NCBI GenBank assembly: GCA_001800905.1
Contig: MGWH01000003.1
Span: forward strand, 124,001 to 188,000
Origin: Flavobacteria bacterium GWA2_35_26
Lineage (GTDB): Bacteria; Bacteroidota; Bacteroidia; Flavobacteriales; Flavobacteriaceae
Reading direction: 5' to 3'
Length of the DNA: 64,000 nucleotides
In this document: piece after piece, positions 41,257 to 49,783 of the stretch
How positions within the stretch are numbered: the first letter of the stretch is position 1
How the letters are laid out: each line of letters opens with the position of its first letter
Position numbers and translations under genes: made by a program
Notes under the pieces: model-generated
Told to the model about the DNA's origin: nothing
What the model saw: only the letters and a program-made list of their open reading frames with translations
The model's database searches: none

Positions 41257-42039
41257 ATGAATATCGATACGATTAACACTAGTATTCAAACTCAAAAAGA
41301 GGCCTTATTACAACACCCTTTATACAATAAAGTTCAAAGCATTGAAGACTTATACCGTTTTTTAGAAAGTCATGTATATGCGGTTTGGGATTTTATGTCT
41401 TTGTTGAAGGCACTGCAGTCTAAATTAACTTGCACCACTACGCCTTGGTTTCCAACAGCCAATACGCAAACGCGCTATTTAATTAATGAAATTGTTGTAG
41501 CCGAAGAAAGCGATTTGACTTTAGACGGCCGTCGCCAAAGTCATTTTGAGATGTACCTTGAGGCGATGCAAGATTGTGGCGCAAATACTAAAGACATAGA
41601 AGCATTTTTAGCAAATTTAAGTTCGCTAAACAATATTTTTGTAGCCATTAAAACCAGTGATTTACATCCAAAAATCAAAGCCTTTTTGGATTTTACTTTC
41701 AGAGTAATTGAAGAAGGTAAAGCACACGAAATCGCAGCGGCTTTTACTTTTGGAAGAGAAGATTTGATTCCGAGTATGTTTACTGCTATTTTGAAAAACT
41801 TTCAAGCCAATTTCCCTGAAACCGATTTGAAAAAACTAATTTATTATTTTGAACGCCATATTGAATTAGATGCCGATGAACACGGGCCAATGGCCATGGG
41901 AATGATTACAGAATTATGTGGAAATGACACCAAAAAATGGAGTGAAGTGGAACAAATTTCTGTAGCAGCATTAGAAAAACGCATTGGACTTTGGGATGCA
42001 ATCGAAGAACAACTGAGTTTGACAATGGAAATTGCGTAA
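41257..42039 (+). CDS. DUF3050 domain protein (heme-oxygenase-like fold)
   Basis: This 260-residue cytoplasmic protein matches the DUF3050 family throughout. It starts with HPLYNKVQSIEDLYRFLESHVYAVWDFMSLLKALQ. Conserved His and Glu residues include NEIVVAEESDL, AHEIAAAFTFGREDLIP and ERHIELDADEHGPMAMGM. The arrangement of helical Glu/His motifs suggests a di-metal oxidase of the heme-oxygenase-like superfamily. That is structural inference, and the substrate is unknown. It lies 7 bases before the next gene's preferred start and may share its transcript. Confidence 0.85.
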   Translation: MNIDTINTSIQTQKEALLQHPLYNKVQSIEDLYRFLESHVYAVWDFMSLLKALQSKLTCTTTPWFPTANTQTRYLINEIVVAEESDLTLDGRRQSHFEMYLEAMQDCGANTKDIEAFLANLSSLNNIFVAIKTSDLHPKIKAFLDFTFRVIEEGKAHEIAAAFTFGREDLIPSMFTAILKNFQANFPETDLKKLIYYFERHIELDADEHGPMAMGMITELCGNDTKKWSEVEQISVAALEKRIGLWDAIEEQLSLTMEIA

Positions 42040-42046
42040 ACAAGTA

Positions 42047-42820
42047 ATGGCCAACTTTTCAATACATATAAAAACAGCACTACACCTATTCATTTTGATG
42101 GTTGTAGTGTTTTTTTTTAACCAATGTTCAAGCGAAAACACAAATTTTGTATCCATTGCAAAAATTAGCCCAGCACCTTACCCTGAACCCCAGCCTCAAC
42201 CTGTAAACAAGAAAGTTTCTTACATTGCACTTGGAGATAGTTATACAATTGGACAAAGTGTTTGTGTTACTTGTCGTTTCCCAGAACAACTAAAGAAAAA
42301 GCTTGAATCTACTATCCCCAATTTATCGGTAGATTTAAAAATCATTGCACAAACAGGATGGACAACTTCTAATTTAATCCAAGCGATTAAAGAACAGCAA
42401 CCAACAAGTGATTATAAGTTGGTGACTTTACTTATTGGAGTGAATAATCAATATCAAAACAAGGAATTTAGTATCTATGGAAGTGAGTTTCCACAATTAG
42501 TACAATCAGCCATTAAATTAGCCAAAGGCAACAAAACCAATGTTATTGTTGTTTCAATTCCTGATTACGCCTACACTCCATTCGGGCAACGATCTGCAAA
42601 TCCTACCCAAATATCAGCTGAAATTGATCGTTATAATGCATTCGCTAAAAGTTATTGCGATAGCAATGGCATTGCTTTTATAAATATCACCGACATCACA
42701 AGACAAGGATTAATAGAACCGAATTTAGTTGCCACTGATGGACTTCACCCGTCAGAAAAGGCCTATTCTTTATTTGTAGACAGAATTGCTCCCAAAGCAA
42801 GTGAAGTGGTTCAAAAATAA
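42047..42820 (+). CDS. SGNH/GDSL-family hydrolase lipoprotein
   Basis: The protein has 257 residues from ATG 42047, eight bases after the DUF3050 stop; an outer TTG overlapping that gene was rejected. It has an N-terminal lipoprotein signal with FFFNQCSS as lipobox. Blocks of the SGNH fold are IALGDSYTIGQS (Ser), the Gly of TGWTT, LLIGVNNQYQ (Asn) and DGLHPSEKAY (Asp-His). It should be an esterase or lipase anchored to an outer membrane or periplasmic face. The natural substrate is unknown. Confidence 0.86.
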   Translation: MANFSIHIKTALHLFILMVVVFFFNQCSSENTNFVSIAKISPAPYPEPQPQPVNKKVSYIALGDSYTIGQSVCVTCRFPEQLKKKLESTIPNLSVDLKIIAQTGWTTSNLIQAIKEQQPTSDYKLVTLLIGVNNQYQNKEFSIYGSEFPQLVQSAIKLAKGNKTNVIVVSIPDYAYTPFGQRSANPTQISAEIDRYNAFAKSYCDSNGIAFINITDITRQGLIEPNLVATDGLHPSEKAYSLFVDRIAPKASEVVQK

Positions 42821-42848
42821 AAGCCCTGTCAAATGACAGGGCTTTTAT
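42819..42848. terminator. Bidirectional intrinsic terminator
   Basis: AAGCCCTGTC-AAAT-GACAGGGCTT is flanked by A and T runs, between the GDSL lipoprotein gene and the convergent ferredoxin gene. Confidence 0.9.
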
Positions 42849-42849
42849 T

Positions 42850-43167
42850 TTAATTTTCTGGAGCCAATTCTAACTCTAATCCTTCTAATTCTTCGGTGAT
42901 TGGGATTTGACAACCCAAACGACTATTGGATTTTACATAAAATGCTTCTGATAACATCGCCTCTTCATCATCTCCTTTTTCTGGTAGAGGCACATCGTTT
43001 AAAACATAACATTGACAGGAAGCGCACATGGCCATTCCGCCACAAGTTCCTTCTACAGGAAGCTCATAGGCTTTACATAATTCCATGATGTTCATTGCCA
43101 TATCGGTGGGTGCTTGTAATTCATGCACGACCCCTTCTCTGTCTTTAATTTTAATTAAAACGTCCAT
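42850..43167 (-). CDS. [2Fe-2S] ferredoxin, adrenodoxin type
   Basis: This 105-residue electron carrier has Cys42-x5-Cys48-x2-Cys51 (TCGGMAMCASCQC) and a fourth Cys in RLGCQIPI near residue 86, the spacing of adrenodoxin/Isc-type ferredoxins. It has no signal peptide. It is the last of three minus-strand genes with a NifU-domain protein and an Mrp ATPase, so it may serve Fe-S assembly or general redox roles. Confidence 0.92.
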   Translation of the reverse strand: MDVLIKIKDREGVVHELQAPTDMAMNIMELCKAYELPVEGTCGGMAMCASCQCYVLNDVPLPEKGDDEEAMLSEAFYVKSNSRLGCQIPITEELEGLELELAPEN

Positions 43168-43219
43168 TTTTTATTTATTCTCTAGTTGTGTGTTTTGTAT
43201 TCAAAAAAACAAACGCAAA

Positions 43220-43459
43220 TTATAATACGTTTACGACTGTTTCAATTTGAGGAACGTATTTTTTGATTGTAGTTTCAACTCCTGCCTTTAAGGTCATTTG
43301 GTTGACACTACAACTTGTACAAGCTCCTTCTAAACGAACTTTAACATGCTTATCGTCTTCAATTTCGACTAATGAAATATCGCCACCATCCGAATTCAAA
43401 AACGGTCTAATTTCTTCTAATGCTTTAAGCACATTAGCCAATACTTCTTCTGTTGTCAT
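43220..43459 (-). CDS. NifU-like C-terminal domain protein (Fe-S carrier)
   Basis: This 79-residue protein consists only of the NifU C-terminal domain. ALEEIRPFLNSDGGDISLVEIED is followed by EGACTSCSVNQMTLKAGVE, whose CxxC is the cluster ligand pair. Such stand-alone domains pass assembled clusters to apoproteins. It lies 11 bases downstream of mrp on the same strand and likely shares its transcript. Confidence 0.92.
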   Translation of the reverse strand: MTTEEVLANVLKALEEIRPFLNSDGGDISLVEIEDDKHVKVRLEGACTSCSVNQMTLKAGVETTIKKYVPQIETVVNVL

Positions 43460-43470
43460 ATCTTTAAAAA

Positions 43471-44598
43471 TTATTTTTTAACTGCTGAACAACCTGCCAT
43501 GGTTGTAATTTTAATAGCTTCTGTAGCGGGCAAACTTTCATTTCTAGCCACCGTTTGTTGCACTACATTTCGAGTAATTTCTTGGAAAACCGACTCAATC
43601 ACTGATCCTTCTTGCATGGCAGCTGGACGACCGTAATCTCCTGCCTCACGAATGGATTGTACAATTGGCACTTCGCCTAAGAAAGGCACGTTCAAATCAG
43701 TAGCCAAATTTTTAGCACCTTCTTGTCCAAAAATATAATATTTATTTTTTGGCAATTCTTCAGGAGTGAAGTAAGCCATGTTTTCAATAATTCCTAAAAC
43801 AGGTACGTTGATCGCTTCGGATAGGAACATTGCAACCCCTTTTTTGGCATCGGCCAAAGCAACCGCTTGAGGAGTACTTACTACAACTGCTCCTGTAATA
43901 GGTAAGGATTGCATAATAGAAAGATGAATGTCTCCTGTACCTGGAGGTAAATCAATTAACAAAAAGTCTAGTTCACCCCAATCGGCATCAAAAATCATTT
44001 GATTCAATGCTTTGGCAGCCATTGGCCCACGCCAAATAACTGCTTGGCTTGGTGAAGTGAAAAACCCTATTGATAAAATTTTTATTTCGTAACTCTCGAT
44101 AGGTTTCATTTTGGATTTGCCATCGACTTCAATAGAAATCGGTTTCTCGTTTTCTACATCAAACATGATAGGCATCGATGGTCCATAAATATCGGCATCT
44201 AAAACTCCTACCGAAAATCCCATTCTAGCCAAAGAAACGGCTAAATTGGCTGTAGTAGTTGATTTTCCAACGCCTCCTTTTCCAGACGCTACCGCAATAA
44301 TATTTTTAATTCCTGGAATCGCTTTGCCTTTAATTTCTGGCTTATCGGCCACTTCCACCTTAGTATTTACCTTCACTTTAGCTTCAGGCGAAACCAATTC
44401 ATGAATTGTTTTTTTAATATCGTCTTCGGCTCTTTTTTTAATGTGCATCGCTGGTGTATGCAACACTAAATCAACCACAACCTCATCTCCAAAAGTGATT
44501 ACATTAGCAACCGCTCCACTTTCGACCATATTTTTTCCTTCTCCAGCAATAGAAATCGTTTCTAAGGCTTTAAGAATTTCTTTTCTATCTAATTTCAT
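43471..44598 (-). CDS. Mrp/NBP35 family P-loop ATPase (Fe-S cluster carrier)
   Basis: The protein has 375 residues from ATG 44598. The N-terminal 90 residues are a DUF59/MIP18-like domain (KEILKALETISIAGEGKNMVESG). Then follows the deviant Walker A loop SGKGGVGKST near residue 106, VLDADIYGPSMP and LLIDLPPGTGDIHLS. The segment where many Mrp proteins carry CxxC reads ENMAYFTPEELPKNKYYIFG, without cysteines; a single Cys sits near the end (AGCSAVKK). The role in Fe-S transfer is inferred from the NifU and ferredoxin genes that follow. Confidence 0.93.
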   Translation of the reverse strand: MKLDRKEILKALETISIAGEGKNMVESGAVANVITFGDEVVVDLVLHTPAMHIKKRAEDDIKKTIHELVSPEAKVKVNTKVEVADKPEIKGKAIPGIKNIIAVASGKGGVGKSTTTANLAVSLARMGFSVGVLDADIYGPSMPIMFDVENEKPISIEVDGKSKMKPIESYEIKILSIGFFTSPSQAVIWRGPMAAKALNQMIFDADWGELDFLLIDLPPGTGDIHLSIMQSLPITGAVVVSTPQAVALADAKKGVAMFLSEAINVPVLGIIENMAYFTPEELPKNKYYIFGQEGAKNLATDLNVPFLGEVPIVQSIREAGDYGRPAAMQEGSVIESVFQEITRNVVQQTVARNESLPATEAIKITTMAGCSAVKK

Positions 44599-44671
44599 TT
44601 TATGTAGTACTACAGATTTGACGTTTAAAACCAATGAAAAAGTTTCATTTATTTAAACTGAATATGAATTG

Positions 44672-44679
44672 CAAATATA
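44672..44679 (-). promoter_or_regulatory. -7 promoter element of the mrp operon
   Basis: The minus strand reads TATATTTG, matching TAnnTTTG, 73 bases before the mrp ATG. Confidence 0.45.
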
Positions 44680-44770
44680 ACAGATTCTATTCTTATATCC
44701 CCGCTTTTGAATTGGATTTATTGATGATAAAATCATCACTTATTATTTGAATAAAAAGAAAAAACGGAAG

Positions 44771-45103
44771 TTATTTTGGCATCTCTGGAACCCAGAAATG
44801 CGTATCAAAATCGATAATTTGGTTGTCTTGAACTTGAATGCCTTCGTTTTCTAACAATTGTTGCATCAAATTCGTTCCGTCAAAGTGTAACTTGCCTGTC
44901 AACAACCCTTTTCTATTGACTACACGGTGTGCGGGAACATCTTCTAAATGATGTGAGGCATTCATTGCCCATCCCACCATTCTGGCAGATCGAGCTGTGC
45001 CCAACGCTTTGGCGATAGCTCCATAGGAAGTAACTTTACCATAAGGAATTTGTCTGACAATACTGTACACACGCTCAAAAAAATTATCGTTTGGCTTTGT
45101 CAT
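44771..45103 (-). CDS. Alkyltransferase-like protein (MGMT family without active cysteine)
   Basis: This 110-residue protein has the O6-alkylguanine DNA alkyltransferase fold: YSIVRQIPYGKVTSYGAIAKALG, SARMVGWAMNAS and the active-site region DVPAHRVVNRKGLL. The usual catalytic PCHRV is PAHRV here, with Ala at about residue 58. It therefore cannot accept alkyl groups. Alkyltransferase-like (ATL) proteins with this change bind O6-alkylguanine and guide nucleotide-excision repair, which is the inferred role. It is 7 bases after the LysE-type gene. Confidence 0.9.
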   Translation of the reverse strand: MTKPNDNFFERVYSIVRQIPYGKVTSYGAIAKALGTARSARMVGWAMNASHHLEDVPAHRVVNRKGLLTGKLHFDGTNLMQQLLENEGIQVQDNQIIDFDTHFWVPEMPK

Positions 45104-45110
45104 GCAAAAG

Positions 45111-45746
45111 TTAATTCCAATAGTAATTAATAATATTGAACAAGGTTAGTAAAGCAACTAGACCTGTAATACTCCCAATAATTTTATTCATGTTTTTCAT
45201 AAAAAAATCGGTTTTGTTTGCAATCTTACTAAAGAAAGAGATGTAAGTATAAAAAACAAGAAAAGAACCCAATACGGCTCCAAGAACAAAAACAAGAATG
45301 GAAAAAGATTCAAATGCAAATACACCATAGGAGGCCAAGGACAAACTTACGACAACATAATACGGAATAGGGAAAAAATTCAAAGCCGACAATAACATTC
45401 CAAGAAAAAAACGAGTGGATGTTCGTTGTTTTTTAATTTTTCCTTTGATCTTTTGCGGTGCTTTGGCAATGGCTAAAAAATACACCGTCAATAGCATAAA
45501 AATTCCACAGCCAATTTCTCTAAGTAATACAACAACTTGTGGACGTTCTCCAATAAATTGAGCAAACAAAATGGCGAGATACACTTGTAGAATAATAACT
45601 AGTATTGCTCCAATGACAAACCAAATAGCAGCACGCTTTCCTTCTTTACTATTGACCTTGGCCGCAGTCATATTGATTAATCCAGGTGGAAAGATTCCAA
45701 CAACGGCACTGATAAACCCAAAAAATAATGCGGAAATTGTAGTCAT
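45111..45746 (-). CDS. LysE/RhtB-family amino-acid exporter
   Basis: This 211-residue inner-membrane protein has six hydrophobic helices. FGFISAVVGIFPPGLINMTAAKV at the N-terminus matches the LysE family entry, and the central charged loop is KAPQKIKGKIKKQRTSTRFFLG. Family members export amino acids or related small molecules. The cargo cannot be read. It precedes the alkyltransferase-like gene with a short gap. Confidence 0.85.
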   Translation of the reverse strand: MTTISALFFGFISAVVGIFPPGLINMTAAKVNSKEGKRAAIWFVIGAILVIILQVYLAILFAQFIGERPQVVVLLREIGCGIFMLLTVYFLAIAKAPQKIKGKIKKQRTSTRFFLGMLLSALNFFPIPYYVVVSLSLASYGVFAFESFSILVFVLGAVLGSFLVFYTYISFFSKIANKTDFFMKNMNKIIGSITGLVALLTLFNIINYYWN

Positions 45747-45808
45747 ATAGTGCTTTGTTTCAGTACCAATGTGTTGCTTTTACTTCAATAACTGAAACCG
45801 AAACGACA

Positions 45809-46483
45809 CTATTTAATTTTAAATCGAATATACGTAATTGCTTTGTTTATTTCTAAATATTGTTTTTCATAAAACGTTTGAAATGCAGTTACCTCTTCTG
45901 GACTTCCTTCATTTCTATATACATTATGATTGGAATAGACTACTTCGTGTCCTTCTCCATGCAAGAGTCCTAAGGTATAGCCGTGCATGAATTCGCTATC
46001 TGTTTTTAAATTCATGACTCCCTCTTTCTTCAAGATTTTTTTATACAGTTGCAAAAATTGGGAATTGGTCATACGATGCTTCGTACGCTTGTATTTAATT
46101 TGTGGATCGGGAAATGTAATCCAGATTTCATCTACTTCATTTTCAGCAAAAATATGATTGATTAATTCAATTTGAGTACGAACGAAAGCCACATTATGCA
46201 AGCCTGTTTCTACAGCAGTTTTGGCACCACGCCAAAAACGAGCTCCCTTAATATCGATCCCAATGAAATTTTTATTCGGATATCTTTCTGCTAAACCTAC
46301 TGAATATTCTCCCTTACCACAGCCCAATTCTAAAACAATTGGATTGTCATTTTTAAAAAAATCAGCATTCCATTTTCCTATCAATGGGAATAAATTACCT
46401 ACTACCTCTTCTCGTGTTGGTTGAAAAACATTTGTGAACGTTTCGTTTTCTTTGAACCTCTTTAATTTATTTTTGCTTCCCAC
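45809..46483 (-). CDS. trmB: tRNA (guanine-N7-)-methyltransferase
   Basis: The protein has 224 residues from GTG 46483, giving the flavobacterial N-terminus MGSKNKLKRFKENETF. The outer TTG at 46504 lies inside the -7 element and was rejected. SAM-binding motif VLELGCGKGEYSVGLAERYP, the GIDIKGARFW acidic loop, and the TrmB active region ITFPDPQIKYKRTKHRMTN are present. ELINHIFAENEVDEIWI precedes it. It makes m7G46 in tRNA. The gene stands alone, 62 bases after the LysE-type gene start. Confidence 0.93.
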   Translation of the reverse strand: MGSKNKLKRFKENETFTNVFQPTREEVVGNLFPLIGKWNADFFKNDNPIVLELGCGKGEYSVGLAERYPNKNFIGIDIKGARFWRGAKTAVETGLHNVAFVRTQIELINHIFAENEVDEIWITFPDPQIKYKRTKHRMTNSQFLQLYKKILKKEGVMNLKTDSEFMHGYTLGLLHGEGHEVVYSNHNVYRNEGSPEEVTAFQTFYEKQYLEINKAITYIRFKIK

Positions 46484-46501
46484 TTTCTTTAAAATTTTCA
46501 G

Positions 46502-46509
46502 CAAAATTA
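46502..46509 (-). promoter_or_regulatory. -7 promoter element of trmB, which decides the start codon
   Basis: The minus strand reads TAATTTTG, matching TAnnTTTG. It overlaps a TTG codon at 46504 and lies 18 bases before GTG 46483, so the GTG is the likely start. A minus-strand TTG 15 bases further upstream is a near-consensus -33. Confidence 0.5.
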
Positions 46510-46574
46510 AGGAAATATATACGACAAAAGTAGGCTAGCTTGAAATATCTAGAAGAAAATAAACCCAAGTAGCT

Positions 46575-47084
46575 CTAGATTTTGGACTTTCGATTTTGAA
46601 TTAGCACTTCCTCAATTGGTGCTTTGATTGCAATTACTGCTTTGCTTGAATCATTTGGAATTGTCATAGACAAAACATAGTGCTTGATTTTCCATTGTTT
46701 CCCTACTTTAACTAAGACTCCCGAACCCCTACAAATTTTCATTTGCGTATTTAACAACTCGTCAAACCAAGCGGTTTTTCCACTAGCATCAAAATAGACA
46801 TGTCGTTCCAAAGCTGTAAAAGACCACGCTTTTCCTTTGTCAAAATGAGGTTTAGCATAGTTTTGAAATTCTTGTTTATTCCAATATTCATTAGCATCAG
46901 TGCCAATAAATACAGCATCCTTAGTCATTAATTCAAAATACGATTTGAAATTCGCATCAGAAGCTGCTTTGTGCCATTGGTCAATAACTAATGCAAGCTG
47001 TTGCTTTTCGTCAAAGGATTGCGCTTTAATTGACGTACCTATAGCAAGTAGCATCGCAAAAAATATAACTTTATAATAGTTCAT
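46575..47084 (-). CDS. Exported SnoaL/NTF2-like protein
   Basis: This 169-residue protein has a signal peptide ending SIKAQS. The mature domain is a nuclear-transport-factor-2-like fold: VIDQWHKAASDANFKSYFELMTKDAVFIGTDANEYWNKQEFQNYAKPHF is the typical first half, and FDELLNTQ and GSGVLVKVGKQWKIKHYVLSMTIPND the second. Such small cone-shaped proteins bind diverse ligands or act as simple enzymes, and no function can be given. It is a single gene. Confidence 0.82.
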   Translation of the reverse strand: MNYYKVIFFAMLLAIGTSIKAQSFDEKQQLALVIDQWHKAASDANFKSYFELMTKDAVFIGTDANEYWNKQEFQNYAKPHFDKGKAWSFTALERHVYFDASGKTAWFDELLNTQMKICRGSGVLVKVGKQWKIKHYVLSMTIPNDSSKAVIAIKAPIEEVLIQNRKSKI

Positions 47085-47127
47085 AGTTTTCAGGTATATA
47101 GAACATAAATTTTATCGAATTTAATAA

Positions 47128-47162
47128 AAAAAGCTGCCAATATTTTAATTGGCAGCTTTTAT
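47128..47162. terminator. Bidirectional-looking intrinsic terminator of the TonB receptor gene
   Basis: AGCTGCCAAT and ATTGGCAGCT pair around a short loop and are flanked by A and T runs, directly after the receptor stop codon on the minus strand. Confidence 0.85.
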
Positions 47163-49370
47163 TTACATTGAAAACTGGACTCCTAAAACCCAATTTCTTC
47201 CCATATTGGAAATACCATCTGTTTTAAGTCGTGATAAATGGGCGGTATATTTTTTATCGGTAATGTTGTTTCCATTGAGGTTCACCTCCATTTTGGTTTT
47301 ACCAAGATGCAATGTTCCACCAATTCCTAAATTCAAAATGCTATAACCCGGCGTTCTGGTTTCGAAGCCACTGATTTTATTTTGGTTAAAGGTAGACACT
47401 AAACTAATCGTTGCGAAACCTTCTTTAAGCCAATCAGTATCCTTCCACTCTGTACGCAAAGTGTTGTTCCAATTATTGGCAGGTATTAACGGCAAATAAT
47501 CTCCGTTTTGTTTTTTGCCTGTAACTGTTTCGAAACTGGTTTCTAAATGCAACCAATCCAACGGATGAGGGTGAAAATGCAAGCCTATTTCGCCTCCAAA
47601 AAGAGCCGCATTATTTTGAACATAATTGAAAACTTCATTATCAACTATTGATTCTCCGGTAGGATTGATATAAATAAAATCAGTAATATGATTATAGAAT
47701 CCGTTGACAAAAAACTCCAAGTGATCTGTTTTGTATTCCAAATTCAAATCCGTTTGGAAGTTTTGTTCTGTTTTCAAATTGGCATTCCCCACTTCATAAC
47801 GATTGGTCCCTTCATGAACACCATTGGAAGACAACTCTGCTAAATTAGGTGCTCTAAATCCAGAGGCTAGATTGAACCTAAAAATGAAAGCGTCATTCAA
47901 ATTTGTTTTATAACCCAAAGAGGCGTTCCAACTTGTGTATGATTTTTTCAAAGCTTCGAAAGATCCTTCTTCACCAAGTATACCTTGTGCTTCTGAAGTC
48001 AAATTTCTGGTATCAAAACGCAAACCTGCCTGAATTACATTAGTACCCCATTCGTAGTTGGTGGTTCCAAAGACTCCAAAATCTTGGGTAACAGCATCAG
48101 GAATTAAGTACTCTTCCCCTGAATTTACATTGGTTTGATGCATCCCTTGAACACCCAAAATGGTCTGCATTTTTGTTGAAGAGGGTAAATAATACTTCGC
48201 ATTATAATTGAAGGTATTTAGCTTCATTTTCAAAACAGCTATTTCACTGTCTTCAAATTCTGACCTGTCATTTGAAATAAAACCCAAGTCCAAATCCAGT
48301 TTTGAAGAATTGAAAAAGAGACTCGAATTTAAACTTACTAAATGATTGGAAACCGCTTGTTTTGGATACAACACACTTTTGCTTTGACTTTGCTCAGCGT
48401 TCCCTTCTTCTGGAATTCCTAAAGTAAGATCGTTGAAGTTGTATCGCAATACCGAAGAAAAAGAAGCGTCACTATAGCCAATTCCGGTTTTAAAATCATT
48501 TTCTTGGTAGCGTGTATTGGTTACCCGTTCGCCATCTGCCGTTGTATAATCCGAATGAGTGTTCATTGTTCCTCTTGCCAAGAATTTCCAATTATCGGTA
48601 CTTGTTTTTACTCCCAAAGAAGAATTACTCCCTAAAGTATTGGCAAACAATTTTTGACTAAAATTGACTTTATACGTATTGGCATTGGCAAATTTTTCTG
48701 GGTTAAAATACAACACACCTCCCAAAGCATCTGATCCGTACAACAACGAAGCTGGCCCTTTGATTACCTCAACACTTTCTACTCCGGCATCGTTCAATCC
48801 TAAACCATGCTCGTCGCCAAATTGTTGGTTTTCAACTCGAACACCTTGCGAATAGACCAATACGCGATTGCCACTTAACCCGCGAATCACCGGCTTACCA
48901 ATAGAAGCCCCTGTAGAAACCTGAGAAACTCCAGGAATAGTCGCTAAGCCTTCGATCAAAGTAGAAGTCCCTTTTCGAGACAAATTTTTCATAGTTTCGT
49001 GTGCCACTTTCATCACATTTTGCGATTGCAATTTGTTAAACGCAGTGGAAACAATAACTTCATCCATCTGAAATATAGAAGGAGCAAGCTGTATTGAAAC
49101 ATTGGTTTGTTTTTGATTTGTTGTTACTGTTTTCAATTGAGTTCCATAGCCTACTAAAGAATACGAAACAACAACAGTCCCTTTTGGCAAATTAGTCAAG
49201 TTATAGGTTCCGTCTTCGTTTGAAAGGGTCCCTTTTTGTAAATCTTGGATATAGATAGAAACGCCAGAAAGCGCTTTATTATTAGTGTCAGTAATCCTTC
49301 CTGAAACTGTATTTTGTGCTTGCATTAAGGCAGTACAACTTACTACCAAAGCAAAAATTAAATTTTTCAT
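47163..49370 (-). CDS. TonB-dependent outer-membrane receptor
   Basis: This 735-residue receptor has a signal peptide ending LMQAQ and a carboxypeptidase-regulatory-like domain (VSGRITDTNNKALSGVSIYIQD, residues about 22-100). The plug domain has PGVSQVSTGASIGKPVIRGL and GPASLLYGSDALGGVLYF, followed by a 22-stranded barrel ending in the outer-membrane C-terminal Phe-Ser-Met signature. It imports a ligand across the outer membrane. The upstream gene encodes a small His/Cys-rich exported protein, which suggests a metal or metal chelate as cargo. This is inference. Confidence 0.92.
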   Translation of the reverse strand: MKNLIFALVVSCTALMQAQNTVSGRITDTNNKALSGVSIYIQDLQKGTLSNEDGTYNLTNLPKGTVVVSYSLVGYGTQLKTVTTNQKQTNVSIQLAPSIFQMDEVIVSTAFNKLQSQNVMKVAHETMKNLSRKGTSTLIEGLATIPGVSQVSTGASIGKPVIRGLSGNRVLVYSQGVRVENQQFGDEHGLGLNDAGVESVEVIKGPASLLYGSDALGGVLYFNPEKFANANTYKVNFSQKLFANTLGSNSSLGVKTSTDNWKFLARGTMNTHSDYTTADGERVTNTRYQENDFKTGIGYSDASFSSVLRYNFNDLTLGIPEEGNAEQSQSKSVLYPKQAVSNHLVSLNSSLFFNSSKLDLDLGFISNDRSEFEDSEIAVLKMKLNTFNYNAKYYLPSSTKMQTILGVQGMHQTNVNSGEEYLIPDAVTQDFGVFGTTNYEWGTNVIQAGLRFDTRNLTSEAQGILGEEGSFEALKKSYTSWNASLGYKTNLNDAFIFRFNLASGFRAPNLAELSSNGVHEGTNRYEVGNANLKTEQNFQTDLNLEYKTDHLEFFVNGFYNHITDFIYINPTGESIVDNEVFNYVQNNAALFGGEIGLHFHPHPLDWLHLETSFETVTGKKQNGDYLPLIPANNWNNTLRTEWKDTDWLKEGFATISLVSTFNQNKISGFETRTPGYSILNLGIGGTLHLGKTKMEVNLNGNNITDKKYTAHLSRLKTDGISNMGRNWVLGVQFSM

Positions 49371-49398
49371 GATATTGATATAATGTTAAAAGAATCGT

Positions 49399-49413
49399 GT
49401 TCTACTATAGAAC
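49399..49413. promoter_or_regulatory. Inverted repeat upstream of the TonB receptor gene
   Basis: GTTCTA-CTA-TAGAAC is a perfect 6-bp-arm dyad 28 bases before the receptor ATG. It may be an operator or a short RNA hairpin in the intercistronic region. Confidence 0.35.
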
Positions 49414-49429
49414 CGATGAATCATTCGAT

Positions 49430-49777
49430 TTAAACATTATAATGCGGGGGTCCGCGCAACGAATAGGAACTTCCGGAAAAGGAAATAACCCTAGGAAAGT
49501 TAAAAAAGTACGGCGCTACTACTTCTGGAGTAGTGGCTATTTGAAACTGAAACTGTTCAGAAACGATTCCGCTTTGAAACGAAATAGCACAAACAAAACA
49601 CTGCTCAAAACCCTTGTGTTGGTGGGTTAACTCAGAAGAATTAAGTTGTTTGTGAGCACATGCTTTTTCTGCAAATTGCTTTTCAAGATGCTCCAATCCA
49701 TGAAACGATTGTAGGGCTAGTGATCCTAATAGGACTAGCGCAAAGAAAAATCGTATCAATTGTTGTTTTAGTTTCAT
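49430..49777 (-). CDS. Small exported His/Cys protein, probable metal-related
   Basis: The protein has 115 residues from ATG 49777 (outer TTG at 49819 rejected). A hydrophobic N-terminal segment (FFFALVLLGSLALQSF) is followed by conserved His/Cys elements: HGLEHLEKQFAEKACAHKQ, HQHKGFEQCFVC, and a C-terminal YSLRGPPHYN. Small Bacteroidetes proteins ending in R-G/A-P-P with such His/Cys pattern tend to lie beside TonB receptors and metal transporters. I infer a metal-binding or sensing role. A -7 element ends only 6 bases before the ATG, so the message may be leaderless. The receptor gene follows 59 bases downstream. Confidence 0.7.
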   Translation of the reverse strand: MKLKQQLIRFFFALVLLGSLALQSFHGLEHLEKQFAEKACAHKQLNSSELTHQHKGFEQCFVCAISFQSGIVSEQFQFQIATTPEVVAPYFFNFPRVISFSGSSYSLRGPPHYNV

Positions 49778-49783
49778 TGGACA

